A stretch of DNA of 64,000 nt from Thamnaconus septentrionalis. Its lineage: Eukaryota > Chordata > Actinopteri > Tetraodontiformes > Monacanthidae. Location of the stretch: assembly GCA_009823395.1 (NCBI GenBank), contig CM020508.1, positions 5,850,515-5,914,514 of the forward strand. The letters run 5' to 3'. The position numbers and the translations under genes were made by a program. Shown here piece by piece: positions 1 to 11,678 of the stretch. The notes under the pieces were generated by a model, which saw nothing but the letters and a program-made list of their open reading frames with translations, ran no database searches and had not been told where the DNA came from. Each line of letters opens with the position of its first letter. Positions within the stretch are counted from its first letter, which is position 1.

Positions 1-410
1 AAGTTAAAACAGTCCTAAGTAATGTCACAAGAGGGCGCCACAAACATTCCTCTCAGTCTACTGACCACAACCAGCCAGTTGTTGGTTCAGCTCCCTGATA
101 ATGCTTCATGGCTGCCTTTTTTATCTCCTTCCAAAGAGATTGGGGATAAATATACTGTTTCCAAAATATGATCAATACTAATAATAATTCTTTAAGGCGG
201 CTACTTTTGTGGGGCTGTTCCAGTGGGCGGTGAGATGAATAATAAAGATCCAAGAATGGATATAACACAGGATGGGACCTGTAAAACTGTGAATTACATT
301 TTTAACCTCTAAAAAAATTGTTCAGTTTCTCTGTTTATTTAACGAGACAGTCACCAGTTGCAGGCCTGCTCTCAAATGAACCTCGGGTATTTATAGTTTG
401 TCAATGGCAC
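1..410 (-). other. Intron 3 of FMO-A (partial)
   Basis: This is the stretch 3' of the third FMO-A coding exon, running to the window edge. The FMO fourth coding exon (with its F-x-G-x-x-x-H motif) could not be found here in any frame, so the intron is longer than 410 bp. The matching introns are 80 bp in FMO-B and 646 bp in FMO-C. I see nothing else in it. Confidence 0.6.
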
Positions 411-1079
411 CTGGGAAGTCTTGCAGGGGCAAGTTGGGATGGCAGTGATGTCCAATACAGATCAACACCGCGTCAAAAATATGTTTCTCCCTCTTGCCGT
501 CCTCGTTCTCCGTCTCCACATCCCACTGGCCCGAGCGGGAAAAATCCGACCTCTGTTTCACCTGCAAAACTTTGGTCTGACGAGGGGAAAGAAGGAATGG
601 GACAAAACGGTCAGCTGACAGCAGCAGGAACAATGAGCTGGAGCCATTCTCATTCAGATCAATGAGCGGCGCCCACGTTGAAGCGGATGTGCTTGGTGAG
701 CTGGAAGTTGTCCGCGTACATCCGGAAGTAGTCCATGATGAGAGAGTTGTGCATGTAGTTGGGGAAGTGTGCAGGGATGGGGAAGTCGCTGAAACTCATC
801 ATCTCCTTGGAGGTGTTGATGATGACCGAGTGGTAGATGCTGGCCCTGTCTGCCTCTGGATTCTCCTGCAGTGACAGCCATCCAGTGAGGACATGATGAC
901 ACTAATTCAACATTCTTGTGTGTGTCCGAGAGGTAAAACCTGCCCACCTTAAACCTCCACAGGCCACCGATGTCATCGCTGCTCTCAAAGCACACTGGCT
1001 CCAGACCCTCGTCCAGGCAGCACTTGATGGAAGCCATACCCGAGCTTCCTGCTCCGATCACTGCTACACGACGAGGCAT
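411..1079 (-). CDS. fmo5-like: Flavin-containing monooxygenase A, N-terminal part (gene runs off left edge)
   Basis: FMOs are ER-membrane flavoenzymes that use NADPH and O2 to oxygenate soft nucleophiles (N, S) in xenobiotics. Three coding exons are visible on the minus strand: 948-1079 (44 codons from the ATG at 1077-1079), 677-865 (63 codons) and 411-576 (55 codons plus 1 nt). All have GT donors and AG acceptors in compatible phase, and their 132/189/166 nt lengths equal those of FMO-B and FMO-C. The FAD-binding Rossmann motif GAGSSG is at residues 9-14, followed by the typical DEGLEP and SSDDIGGLW stretches. Exon 3 ends in the family's LPLQDFPG. The FMO signature, NADPH motif and C-terminal anchor lie outside the window. 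No frame damage is seen. Which vertebrate FMO subtype it is cannot be settled from this part; FMO5-like is a guess. Confidence 0.9.
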
Positions 1080-1802
1080 TTTTCTGCTTTGATGAAGCTG
1101 AGGGTCACTGAGAAGACACTAGAAAAAACAAATATCCTTCTTTAGGCTACAATAATAGTAAAATATAAAAAACCAGCAGGAGGGAAAAAAAACTATCTTG
1201 TGCAGTTTGTTTGATTGCATGAGTTTAAAATCATGCCTTTCTGTCAGAGAGACAAACAACACTAGGACTTAGTGTGTTAAAGTGCAGGGCTTGCCAGCTG
1301 GGATAAATGAGGAGTGCAATTTACCAGTGCGTGTGTTTATGATTTAATTATATGCAGATAAGCACCGTGCAGAGATTCAAATGACCGGATGTGCCATAGT
1401 TGTCTGAAAAACACAATGTGTCGATTGCGTAAACAAAAAAGGGTGCAGTCGCGGTGCAGTATGCACAAGGGTCAGCGTGAGACAGTTGTGGGTGAGTTGT
1501 TGCAAATAAATATTAATGATTAAAAAAAAGAGAGAGAAAAAATGCTTTGAGCGCGGTCCGAAATCGAAAAGACACGCTCGCCGAGTTGAATCTGCTGCAC
1601 ATCGAACGCTGCGCTTGCAGAAAAGTCCAAGTCGAGCGAGTTCACCGAACCCCTGCTCGAGGCTCCCTCGCCGTACCCGGGTTCTTCTCGCGGGGTTGGC
1701 TGTGCAAAGTGCGATGCAACAAGTCCGCACAGTACAGCAGGCTACGTTAAAAAAAAAAAAAACAAACACCGAGCGACTTTCTGCATGTTCGCGTGAACTC
1801 AC
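1080..1802 (-). other. Probable 5' intron of FMO-A
   Basis: This is the stretch between the FMO-A start exon and a good donor (GAG|GTGAGT on the minus strand) at 1801-1803. An acceptor-like CAG precedes the start codon by a few bases. The interval has A-runs (1749-1762) and a locally CpG-rich piece (about 1550-1700). Overlapping ORFs on both strands here have no recognisable similarity and are read as chance. Confidence 0.35.
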
Positions 1803-1910
1803 CTCGAGAGAACCACAAAGACGGAAACACGGTTTGTTGATGCGCGGTCCAGGCGGTGGGCGGAGTGACGGCGGAGGGTCTGTGTGCAGGAGCTGATCTT
1901 TCGAGCAGAT
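1803..1910 (-). promoter_or_regulatory. Candidate 5' noncoding exon/promoter of FMO-A
   Basis: On the minus strand a CpG-containing stretch ends in CTCGAG|GTGAGT, a near-ideal donor, about 720 bp upstream of the FMO-A start codon. Vertebrate FMO genes usually begin with a noncoding exon, and FMO-C shows the same design. No TATA box is evident, so the transcription start is unknown. Confidence 0.3.
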
Positions 1911-2940
1911 CCCGTTCTACTGGACAAACATGATGTCCAGGTCGGCAGCACAAACTACCAGTGACTCAACCGCCTTTCTGGACCAAAGTCCATCGCAGAT
2001 AGTTCGCTGTTATGCAACAAGGATGTTTGGAAATCTGAATAGGAGACCTGGGGCTATGTGACAAATGTTACTTATTTTAACTGCAAAGTACATTTTAGAA
2101 TACCATGAAAACCAAAAACAAAGACAAAAAACAACCATCTAATAGATGACTATATAAAAACAAAAGGAAACCATATATATATATATTTTTAAATTTCACT
2201 CAAAAAAAAACCCCGTATTTTTCATGTATTTGTTGCTTCAATTAAGGCAGTCACCTTTTTTTTTCTTTTTTTCCCCCCACAATTTTGTAAAATTGCAAAA
2301 AAAAACAAACCATCAGTTTATTCAGTCTCCGGCTCTCAGACCAGTACAAGGACGCACTAACAACAACAATTTACAGGTTTCTCTGCTTTTGCACAGATGC
2401 TGTTGGTCCTACTGTATAAACTGCAAAGCGTCACATTTGAACAGTGAGCTGCCTTTTGGTCTTTCGAACAACAGACATTGCACAAAACAGAGTCTGCTCC
2501 ACATAAATGCGGTCAGTGCAAAAACACATTAAGCACCGTGGCAACCCAGCAAATCAATCACCCAGCGGGGTTATGGCCCTGAAATCATGGACAAAGTCCA
2601 GCACTGCCTCCGTGGTTTGAGAGGAAACAGTAGTGATTAGAGATGCAGCCTTTGGCCACTTTTGGCCTTTTTGTCTGACCACAGAAGGTGAAAGTGGCCA
2701 TGTTGAATCATACTACAAACTACTAAATTGCAGACCGCCAGTAATGTACCATTTACATCATCATGTATATGCTTTTTGGTGCTTTGATGGGCTGACAATG
2801 CTAAAAACAACAACAACTGATTCCTCCCTCTCACTTTTCAAAAGTAATATGCAATGTTGTCAATACCGAATGAGATGTCATTTCTGGCTCCTAATTCCAA
2901 ATTCCAAGGGAACTGGAACACACCACAGACAACGTTTGAG
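1911..2940. other. Intergenic, FMO-A to FMO-B
   Basis: This is AT-rich sequence with A/T homopolymers between the FMO-A upstream side and the FMO-B 3' end. Short ORFs at 2224-2532 and 2633-3037 are low-complexity or unrecognised. I see no gene. Confidence 0.5.
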
Positions 2941-2958
2941 AGAAAGGAGCTATTGCAC

Positions 2959-2964
2959 TTTATT
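2959..2964 (-). terminator. Candidate polyadenylation signal of FMO-B
   Basis: TTTATT on the plus strand reads AATAAA on the minus strand, 403 bp after the FMO-B stop codon. This implies a 3' UTR of roughly 420 bp (about 2945-3366). It is the first canonical signal that I found downstream of the stop. Confidence 0.5.
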
Positions 2965-3366
2965 TAAAAACGATGAACAAAATAAAATACTAGTGATTGG
3001 CCCTTACACGTTGCCACCTGGAGAAAAAAATGACTGAGGCAGCAGGTGAGGGTCAGATCAGGCCGTCAGCTCCTGGCTGGCTGATGAATAACAGTTTTCA
3101 CTCTAACGGCAGGCCATAAACATGAGTTACTTGAATTAGTGTGAATGCCTTGTTGTTGCTGTGAATATGTTGTTGTGCCTCCGCTGTTGTTCATTTTCTG
3201 CTTGTGGGGCAAGGACTCTTAATGAAGGATATTTAAAAATTATATTTACACATGTTAAAAACAAGAGACAACATATCTAAAACACAGTGTTCGGACACCT
3301 CACACCATCTTTAAATGCAACCTCCTTCTCTTTCATAGTTGCTGGTATACCACTGAATTCCTCATG

Positions 3367-6130
3367 CTATCTTGTTAAACTAAAGAACGCATCACTCAGG
3401 AAGAATTTGCATTTGTCAAGAGCCTGAGCTGCACCCTGCAGCACCCCAGGAACAGTCTCACTTTTCAAAAGAAGCCCAGCGGCCAACACGCTTCCTCCAA
3501 TCAGGAGTAGCTTGTAGGACGGCAGGAGCGACGGGCCGGCCTCCGGCTGTGGCACCGCTCTGGTTCTGAAAGGCTGAGCCACGCGCTCCCACTGAGTGAG
3601 GATGGCCTGGCGAGCCCCGGCCCACTGCCCCGGCCCAGAGAGTCGGTACTGGTACGGGGTGCAAGGGCCAAAGAAGACCTTGGTCCACAGCAAAGGATCA
3701 GTCAGCAGTAGCCACCAGAGGTTCGGAAGAGCCCCAACCTGGAGTTAGATGTCAGTCATTTTAATGCTTAATCAACAAAGAGTTCAGCGACATCGGGGTA
3801 AAAATCACCTCTCCAGCCATGAAGTCAAGGTAGGACATGTAGTCGATCTGTCGGGCAGCGTCACTTTCTCTTGGAGAGCTAAGAAAATACAATTAGGGGC
3901 AACTGTTAGTCCCACCATATTCTGTTTTTCATTAAAAAAAAAAAATGATTTGTATGATATATGAGATGCCTGCTGAACCTTTTACGATTGTGAATGGTGT
4001 CTGACTCAGTGACCTGCAGCATTTGCTTCAGAGACGGAAGTGATCTCTGACCTTGAAGACAGAAACACAGCTCTATAGATGTAAACATGCAATGCTAAAA
4101 TTTTACTATCACTGTCATTTACCAGTAAAGACCTTGACGGCCCACCGGGCCTGCATCTCCACTACGGTCATGATTGGCCCGGCTGCCTGGAACAGACCCA
4201 TGACGGCCAGTGTGGGCGGAGACAGAGAGACAGGAAACAATCTCCTGAAATGGAAAACAAACAAACAAATGAATAGATAAAATGAATAATGATGAAATAA
4301 AAAGGACATTCTTTACTTTGTCACTGTAGCCATCATGCCTTTCGTTTCAACCAGGTTGAGCCATTTTTATTAAAATTATGCACTTACTTGTACAATTGCA
4401 ACTCTTGCTTTGGCCCGTCGAACAGAGAAGGCGGCAGGAATGGGAAGCTGTCTTTGAAACCCGTGCAGAAGACCACGGCGTCGATGTTCTCCTCCACGGT
4501 GCCGTCTTCAAACATGACTCCGGTGGAGGTGAAGGCCTTCAGATCGGGTTTGACCACCACTCTTCCCTGCAGGATTTGGCCAAGGAGGTCTTCATTGACC
4601 AAAGGCTTCCTGTCGAAAAATCTGACAGCGACAGGAAACACAAGTCAGTCACGGAGTCAATTAACTTTTTGACACATATTGTGCGCTCAGGAGCTCTATA
4701 AGATTTTTAATGGAAACATTTCCATTGTGCCAAAGGTTTGACTTTGAATTTGTTTCACACATGTGGATTTACGATGACCTCTGATTTATTGTTTTGTTTT
4801 AATCATATTTTTTTCTACACTTTCCTGAAGACTTCTCCCAGAGACTTTCCTGGAGAGCTTCTAAATTAATTTGAGTTATGATCCGTCGAGATCAGAATGT
4901 GGACACAGTTAGAAAAAAAACCAGAGGAAGATGTGGCTCACCTGTGGGTGGGTTGCAAGCCATAGAACCTGTGGTCACAGTGGCTATTCAGACTTCTCTC
5001 CGCTGCCCAGTTGGCCACAGTTCGAGGGAGGAGACCCAGGAGGAGTCTCTTGAACCTATTGAGGATGATCAAGTCCACGGGGATTCCTCTACCGAACATC
5101 CTGCCGATCACCCAGGCCCCCTTACGTGTGCTGAGAAACGTCTGTCAGGCAGAGATTGTGAAGAAAACAAAAAACATACATGCTGTTCGTCGTTTGTTGG
5201 GAAAATACCAAATCTCCTCCTTCCTGCCTACCTTCGCTGCATGTCTGCTAATCTCTGATGCAATATCCCCTCCGGAGTTGCCGATGCCGACCACCATCAC
5301 CCTCTTCCCCCTAAAGGCCGTCCCATCTTTGTAATCCCTGCTGTGAATGCACGTGCCAGTAAATGTAACATGTCCTGGAGAAGAAAACATGATGTTTATG
5401 TCTTGTGGAGACCTGTTGGCCAAAGTGAGCAACATTACTGCTCTGTAACCGAACCTGGGAAGTCCGACAGGGGCAGCGATGGAAGGACGTACTGGCCCGA
5501 ACACACCAGCACTGCATCAAAGACGTGTCTCTCCTCCCGTCCGTCCTTGTCCATGGTCACAACGTCCCACTGACCGGAAGCAGAGAAATCCGGCCTTTGT
5601 ACGACTCTCTTCACTCTGGTCTGAAATATATTTTCAGTGTAAATGTTATATTGTGCCAATGTTGCAACCGATGACCGTAATGTGGGTGGAAACTAACCTG
5701 AAACCTGATGTGTCTGTGCAGGTGGAAGTGATCCGCATACAGCCTGAAATACTGCAGCAGCTCTGAATTGTGCAGGTAGTTTGGATACTCAGCCGGCATT
5801 GGAAAATCGCTGAAGCACATGATCTCTTTGGAGGTGTTGGTCACCAAGGAGCGGTAGATGCTGGCCTGGTCTGGCTCTGTGGACTCCTGCACATAGAAAG
5901 AGAATCACAGGGTGACCCATTTTCTTTTTTCAGTGTTTGATCCCAAAAATGTATTGCTTATTGAGTCAGGGCCAGCTTCTGGTCTTATCACCACGCACTT
6001 TAAATTTCCAGAGGCCACCGATGTCATCGCTGCCTTCGAAGCAGACAGGTTCCAGGCCTTCATCGATGCAGACTTTGACACAGGCCAGACCCGAGCTTCC
6101 GGCTCCAACCACGGCCACCCGTCGCACCAT
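3367..6130 (-). CDS. fmo5-like: Flavin-containing monooxygenase B, complete, 10 coding exons, 566 aa
   Basis: Exons in transcript order are 5999-6130, 5698-5886, 5455-5620, 5232-5374, 4942-5141, 4388-4621, 4123-4244, 3979-4051, 3809-3878 and 3367-3738. They total 1701 nt and stay in frame, with GT-AG borders throughout. Residues 9-14 are GAGSSG (FAD), 167-177 are the FMO signature F-x-G-x-x-x-H-x-x-x-Y, 192-197 are GIGNSG (NADPH), and 328-332 are FCTGF (the linker motif). A hydrophobic stretch near the C-terminus ([15 protein letters not shown]) fits the family's ER anchor. Length is in the usual 530-560 aa class, slightly long. An acceptor ends two bases before the start codon, so a noncoding 5' exon is expected upstream. 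Oddities: the ancestral 356-nt exon is split 234+122 (phase-2 intron in codon 355), and the last exon is split at E443|V444. Subtype assignment is uncertain; FMO membership is not. Confidence 0.95.
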
Positions 6131-6196
6131 CGCTGAACAAAAATGCGACTGTATATGTGAGAATCTATCAAATAATATAATCTAATCGATAGTCTA

Positions 6197-6224
6197 ATCT
6201 ATCTATCTATCTATCTATCTATCT
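6197..6224. repeat. (ATCT)n microsatellite
   Basis: Seven uninterrupted tetranucleotide units, in the probable 5' intron of FMO-B. Confidence 0.95.
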
Positions 6225-6659
6225 GACCTTAGAGTTGACTAGTTTGACAGTTTTGTGAGTTCTCTGTGTTCTTTGTTAAATTTAAAAGTTTAAGTCTCAG
6301 TAATTGTCACATCCCAAAGAAGGTGAAATTTCTCCTCCACAATTGATCTATGCCCTGAGGAGGACCAATGTCTTTGCTGGTAACTTTTCAATGAGACGTG
6401 AATATGAATACAGTTAATTCGTATGGATGACAGTGCAGTGGGCGGTTAAAGGGAGTTTTATTAATCTATCGAGAGTGACTGATTCTCAAACTAGTTGGTT
6501 TCTTGTGTAGCACAAGTTTAACTGATTAAAAGACTAATGGAGAAATACCTGTGCATTTATGGAGACACCTCTCTTTATATGTCACTATCTGTTTGTTTTT
6601 ATTCATTATCTAAACAAGTTGTTCAGCCCCTTTGTTAACATAAACACAGCCCTCTGGTG

Positions 6660-6667
6660 TGACGTCA
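6660..6667. promoter_or_regulatory. Palindromic CRE (TGACGTCA)
   Basis: A perfect 8-bp cAMP-response/ATF site lies about 530 bp upstream of the FMO-B start codon. Chance occurrence is possible; nothing else shows that it is used. Confidence 0.25.
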
Positions 6668-6862
6668 TCAGGACAGAGGTGGTGCAGCATGTGTCGCTGT
6701 GTGTATGGTAACCCTGGTTACCATAAAGCAGATAATATATCATATTCAAAGCTGTGCAATTTGCATGTTGCATGTGGCATCTTGTTGTGCATCTTGTGCA
6801 TGTATATATACACGTTACCTCACAAATTCTGGACTTTGTCCAATATAAACACACACTGGTGG

Positions 6863-6897
6863 ACAGTCAGTCAGTCAGTCAGACAGACAGACAGTCA
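6863..6897. repeat. (AGTC)n/(AGAC)n microsatellite
   Basis: Tandem CAGT units pass into CAGA units and back. It is a short imperfect tetranucleotide array. Confidence 0.9.
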
Positions 6898-6932
6898 CAT
6901 TAACACGCCAATTTATGCAAAGTTTTTCCACA

Positions 6933-7076
6933 TTTACTGTTCTGGACTCATCAGGTTTCCTGATCTAGGTTTTGTGTGCTGAGTCACATGACCCACCAGG
7001 AATGTGAACAATTTTTCATGCAATCCCGCTTGCAGTTGGTCTCAAACTTGCACCATAGCTGTCCTCCTTCATTTTT
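6933..7076. repeat. Duplicated FMO upstream block, copy 1
   Basis: This segment upstream of FMO-B is clearly similar by eye to 13423-13557 upstream of FMO-C. Both begin TTTACTGTTCTGGACTC and end near TCCTTCATTT. It contains TGCTGAGTCA at 6977-6986, retained in the other copy. It is most simply explained as part of the tandem duplication that made B and C. Confidence 0.75.
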
Positions 7077-7300
7077 ATTTTTTTTAAAGGCATTTTCCAC
7101 CATTTTCTTTCAGTTTAATAAGCCTTACTTTTAGCTCACAGCTTTAACTCATGCGTATCATAGCCTGTAGCAGTATCTCATATAATTTTGGAAAGTCAAA
7201 GTTTCCTTAAAGGAGACAATCAACAGACCTGCACAGAGACAATGTGACCCTCTTTACTGACATGATTGAAAATCAATGATCTACTCTAAGGCGCTCCTAC

Positions 7301-7345
7301 CTTTACTTGTGAGGTTAATGCAGGTCCTGTGCAGCTGCAGCTGAA
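7301..7345 (-). promoter_or_regulatory. Candidate 5' noncoding exon end of FMO-B
   Basis: On the minus strand AAAG|GTAGGAGCGCC gives a possible donor at 7299-7301. Its surroundings resemble the noncoding-exon donor of FMO-C (13727), with a related pyrimidine-rich plus-strand sequence. No TATA box is seen upstream. Weak, by analogy only. Confidence 0.25.
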
Positions 7346-7562
7346 CAATTCAGCCTCCCAGGAACTGAGTCAAGCTGCCACCTCTCACCTCATTAGTGTA
7401 ACTATCCTGCATGGGAGGGACTTTGGACCTGTCTGGAGTTTCGATTTCCCTAGATAGGGGCAACGCTCCTCTTACAGTGCACTGCGTTCACTGCATTTTA
7501 ACGGTTTGCAACAGGGTATTTTCAGGGTAATAGCTGCAAGCATGCATTGGAAATATCTTTGA

Positions 7563-7568
7563 TTTATT
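7563..7568 (-). terminator. Candidate polyadenylation signal of FMO-C
   Basis: AATAAA on the minus strand, 286 bp beyond the FMO-C stop codon. This implies a 3' UTR of about 300 bp (about 7545-7853). Confidence 0.4.
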
Positions 7569-7853
7569 CCACAATTTATATAATTTGAGTTGAATGTGAT
7601 TTTACAATGAACCATTTTGTGCATTTGCAGTTCAATAAATGTTCAAACTTAAACATATATTTAAAGTCATTGAAAAAAAATAATGCATGTGTCTAACATA
7701 TTTAAGCATTTCAATTTATGAGTGGATAAAAGTATGTCTCCGCAACAAACTCGCAGTAGAGCCCCCAAACATAGGAATTAACATCTCAAGGGACCTGTGA
7801 CAGTGGACATGAGATTTCTTCACAGCCTTCCACCATTGTTGCTTTTACTAAAT

Positions 7854-10800
7854 TTACTCAATTGATGTTGAGATTGTCACCAGGTGGATTTTGGACAGGA
7901 GGTCGGGGATTGTGTTCGGGTAGCGCACATGGATGTGGTAGATGGAGGCGGTTCCAGCCGTGAGAATCATGCTCCACTTCAACAGGCGGCTGGCTGTGGA
8001 CGGCCTTTCCTCCTCCACCTTGTCGAGACAGATTTGCAGGAAAATTGTGAATCAATTGTAAAAACAGATTTGCAGCACGCAATGATTTTACAATGCGGAA
8101 TCAGTGTCAGGAGTTTATTCTGGACCTTTCTGGTCTTCAGGGCCTGGTTCATGCGGTCAAACTGGGTGAAGATTGCTCTGCGGGCTCCGTCCCATTTCCC
8201 TGGTCCCATCAGGCGGTACTGGTATGCGGTGACCGGTCCCCACAGGACCCGCTGAAACAGCGGGTAATCAGTGAAGAAGAGCCAGGGGAGGCTCGGACGC
8301 ACTCCGATCTCTCCTGCTAAGTCGTCCATGTAGGACACAAAGTCCACTTGGAGGGGTGCCAGATTTGACACGATGTAGCTGTGAGGGGGACAAAGCAAAA
8401 GTGCACGCAAAATTAAAATGTGATCATCGTTTAGGATTGAAACTTTCTCATGAGCAAATAAAGAAATCGTGGAGCTTTATACACCAGTAGGCGGCAGTCT
8501 TGATTCTATTTTTCCTCTCAAAGTTTTGCAGGAGGCATTATAGTATATGCAGTTTGCATGTTCTCCCTTGTCTGCGTGGGTTCTCTCCGGGTTCTTTCTG
8601 TTTCTATGTGGCCCCCGATGAACTGGCGACTTGTCCAGGGTGTACCCTGCCTTGCCCTAAGACAGCTGGGATAGGCTCCAGCAGACCCCGTGACCCTGAA
8701 TTGGAATAAGCGGGTATAGAAGATGAATGAATGAATGAATTATAGTATGCAGTTTCTGCCCCCTGGTGGCCTAAGAAAGGACACAACTTTATTATAGCCA
8801 TCTATTTTGTCATAGTCTGGAGTGTAACAGCCTCGGCTTGTATTATTAATTATTACAAAAAAAAAAAAAAGCATGTTATCCACCTGTTTACAAACGACTA
8901 CAAAAAACTTTCTGGACCCCAATGAAGATGATGACAAGAGCAGGGTTTGAAGGTGCTCAGGGACAAAAGTCTTATATAATACAAACTTCCCTCTGCTCAT
9001 ATCCTCAATAAAATGTATATATTGGTCATCTTTTACTTATTTTCTTTGAGCCCATTTTTGTAAAGACTGCGTTAAAAGTTTACTTTTGATACACGCACAG
9101 CCAGTTGTCTCCATTGTCTCTGCATACTGAGACCACCTCCAATAAAGCATCCGCTTTAGGAGGGAAAAACAAAAACAAAAATAATTTAAATATTATCAAG
9201 CAAAGCAGAACCAAGGACTTACTGGTCCTCCATGTCCTTGGTGTCTCTCTCAACAGCCTTGATCATGGCCTGGTTTGAAGGTAACTTCTTATATCCTCAA
9301 AGGCAGAAGGAAGAGTAAAGGGTCAGATGTGAAGGATGTCTTGGCTTGGGAGACATTTGACCACTTGCAGAAAGGAGGCAGCCCTTACCTTTGAAGACTC
9401 GTGTGACCCAGCGAGCCTGCATCTCAGCCTGGGGCATGATGGCTCCCAGGGCATGGATGAAACCCACCACCGCCAGCGTAGGATGCTCAAGGTTTGGGGG
9501 AAACACGTGCTTGTAGAGAGCCACGCGGTGGCCACTCCGGTACAGGCTGTTACTCGGCAGGTATGGGAAATCGCAGTTGTAGCCGGTGGAGAAGACAATT
9601 GTATCCACCTGTGACGCAGTGGGAGTGTGGGTGGCAGTGTTGGTGAGTAATCTAATACTAAGCAATCCACCACTGTAATTAAACTACTTTTTTAGTAACT
9701 GAGTAATGTAACGGGATTATATAATTATATCATAATTACTTTATCAAGTAACGATTCCATTACTTTTCTGAAATATTTTGCAAGCTAAAAATGTCTTATT
9801 ATCCACAATATGTCTGAAATTTAGAAAAACAACCAAAAACAACAATGTCCCAGGTTGATGATGCAACTGTGGATGCAAAGTCATTGATATGCACCAAAAC
9901 AAGAATGGCGGCAGCAAAATAATAATTATAAAAAAACAGCGATTGCGTTTGTAGCTGGAAATACAAACATTGTTTTGAGTTCATCTCGTCTAAATCAAAG
10001 GATATTGCGGTTTGTTCTTTATCTTCTTTATGTGCAAGAAACAAGACGTTCTCAACTGTCACTTTATCTTTTTGAACTCAAGTAATTAGTGATTAGTAAT
10101 TGATTACTTATGAAACGAAGTAGTTAAAGAAGTAATTAGATTACTTTTTTAAACAAGTAATCAGTAATCTGTAGTTGGATTACTTTTATGGAGTAATCCC
10201 AAAAACACTGGTGAGGAGGGGGTGAATCTGTGATTGAAATTATCCTGAGAATCAAAAAAAGGCGACCTGACCTTTTCAACTCTGGTCCCATCAGAAAATG
10301 TCACAGTGGAGCCGCTGATCTCCTTCACATTTGGCTTGATGATGACCGACCCAGACAGGATTTTCAAAGGCAGGTCATCGTTAATTACCGGGATTTTGCT
10401 GAAGAGTCTGCGAGGGGCAGAGACAGACATTCAAGGCTGACGACTGACGGGTTTCTGGGAGCTGAGTGTAGGAAGCTGAGTCGCTACTTACCTGTGTTTC
10501 GGTTTGAGGGCATACATGGTGTGGTCGTACATGGCGTTAAGTTTGTTCTCGCCGTACCAGTTAAAGAAGTTGATTGGCAGGAGCTGGAACAGGATGTGGA
10601 TGAAGCGTGTGTTGTACATCATGTCCACTGGTAAGCCGTTGTCCGACACCTGGCGGATGACCCAGGCGCCGGTGCGGGTGCTCATATACACCTGGAGAGA
10701 AGGGCAGGAGGCGACGACACTGTGTGATACACCTCTTCTCAGTTCTAGGCAAATTTAGCCCTCTGTTTACAGCCTACCCTTAAAAAAAAAAAAAAGTTTT

Positions 10801-11641
10801 TTGTTGTTGTTGTTTTTTTTAGCTCCCTGCTTAAACTGATTCCCTGTTGGACCTCCCAAGTGTTTGATAGAGGAACAAGTGAAGTTGGTCATACCTGTCT
10901 GGGTGTGCCTTGTGACATGACAAACGGCCAATTTTCAGAATGGCATTTTCGCAAGGTGCAAGCAGTGTAGTTGAAACTTCGAAAGTGTCTAAAGTGTTTT
11001 TTTAAAAACAAAAAACAAAAACGGACACACAACTTAGGAGTGAGCTGTCCCAACCTGCTCAGCCACTCTGCTGCTCTCCACCGCGATGTCCCCACCGGAG
11101 TTACCGATGCCTATCACCACCAATCGCTTCCCATGCATGTCCTCTGGTCCCTTGTAGTCCCAGCTGTGGAAATATTTCCCTTCGAATGTCTCAATGCCTG
11201 AAACAAACCACAACACCAACAACAAAGCAGGATGACTTCGGCTGTGCAAAAATAAAACAATGGCAGCGCTTCTATTTCCATCAGAAATTCACTTCAGTAC
11301 AAGCAGCATAGTATTTTTGTCAGCACTGTAGTACATATACTATGGTACTTTTGACAGTTTTGTGGCACATCACATATTGTACGGCCATGATACATCATGT
11401 ATATGTACACATAGATGTATATATGTATATTCATATAAATAAACATATATATGTACACACAAATATGTAAATATATGTATATCCATGTCTATATCTATCT
11501 ATCTATACATATATAGATATAAATATAGATATAGATAGATAGATATCGTTGATAGAGACATAGATATGTCTATACACACACACACACATATATGTATAGA
11601 TATAGATATATAGATATAGATAGATTGATAGATAGATAGAC

Positions 11642-11678
<37 letters not shown>

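Larger units (their letters stand above)
6131..7300 (-). other. 5' intron/upstream region of FMO-B
   Basis: No coding exon lies between the FMO-B start exon and the candidate first exon near 7301. The interval holds an (ATCT)n array, an AGTC/AGAC repeat, a perfect CRE and the duplicated upstream block listed separately. The rest is AT-rich and unremarkable. Confidence 0.45.

Noticed and set aside
1..410. Search for FMO-A exon 4 and later exons
   Set aside because: No F-x-G-x-x-x-H, GIGNSG or similar motif in any minus-strand frame; the gene continues outside the window.
654..1079. 141-codon ORF starting at the FMO-A ATG
   Set aside because: Only the first 44 codons are exon; the rest reads through a GT donor into intron and then out of frame into exon 2.
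1377..1953. Frames of 67-141 codons upstream of FMO-A
   Set aside because: They overlap on both strands, span A-runs and a splice-donor-like site, and resemble no protein I know.
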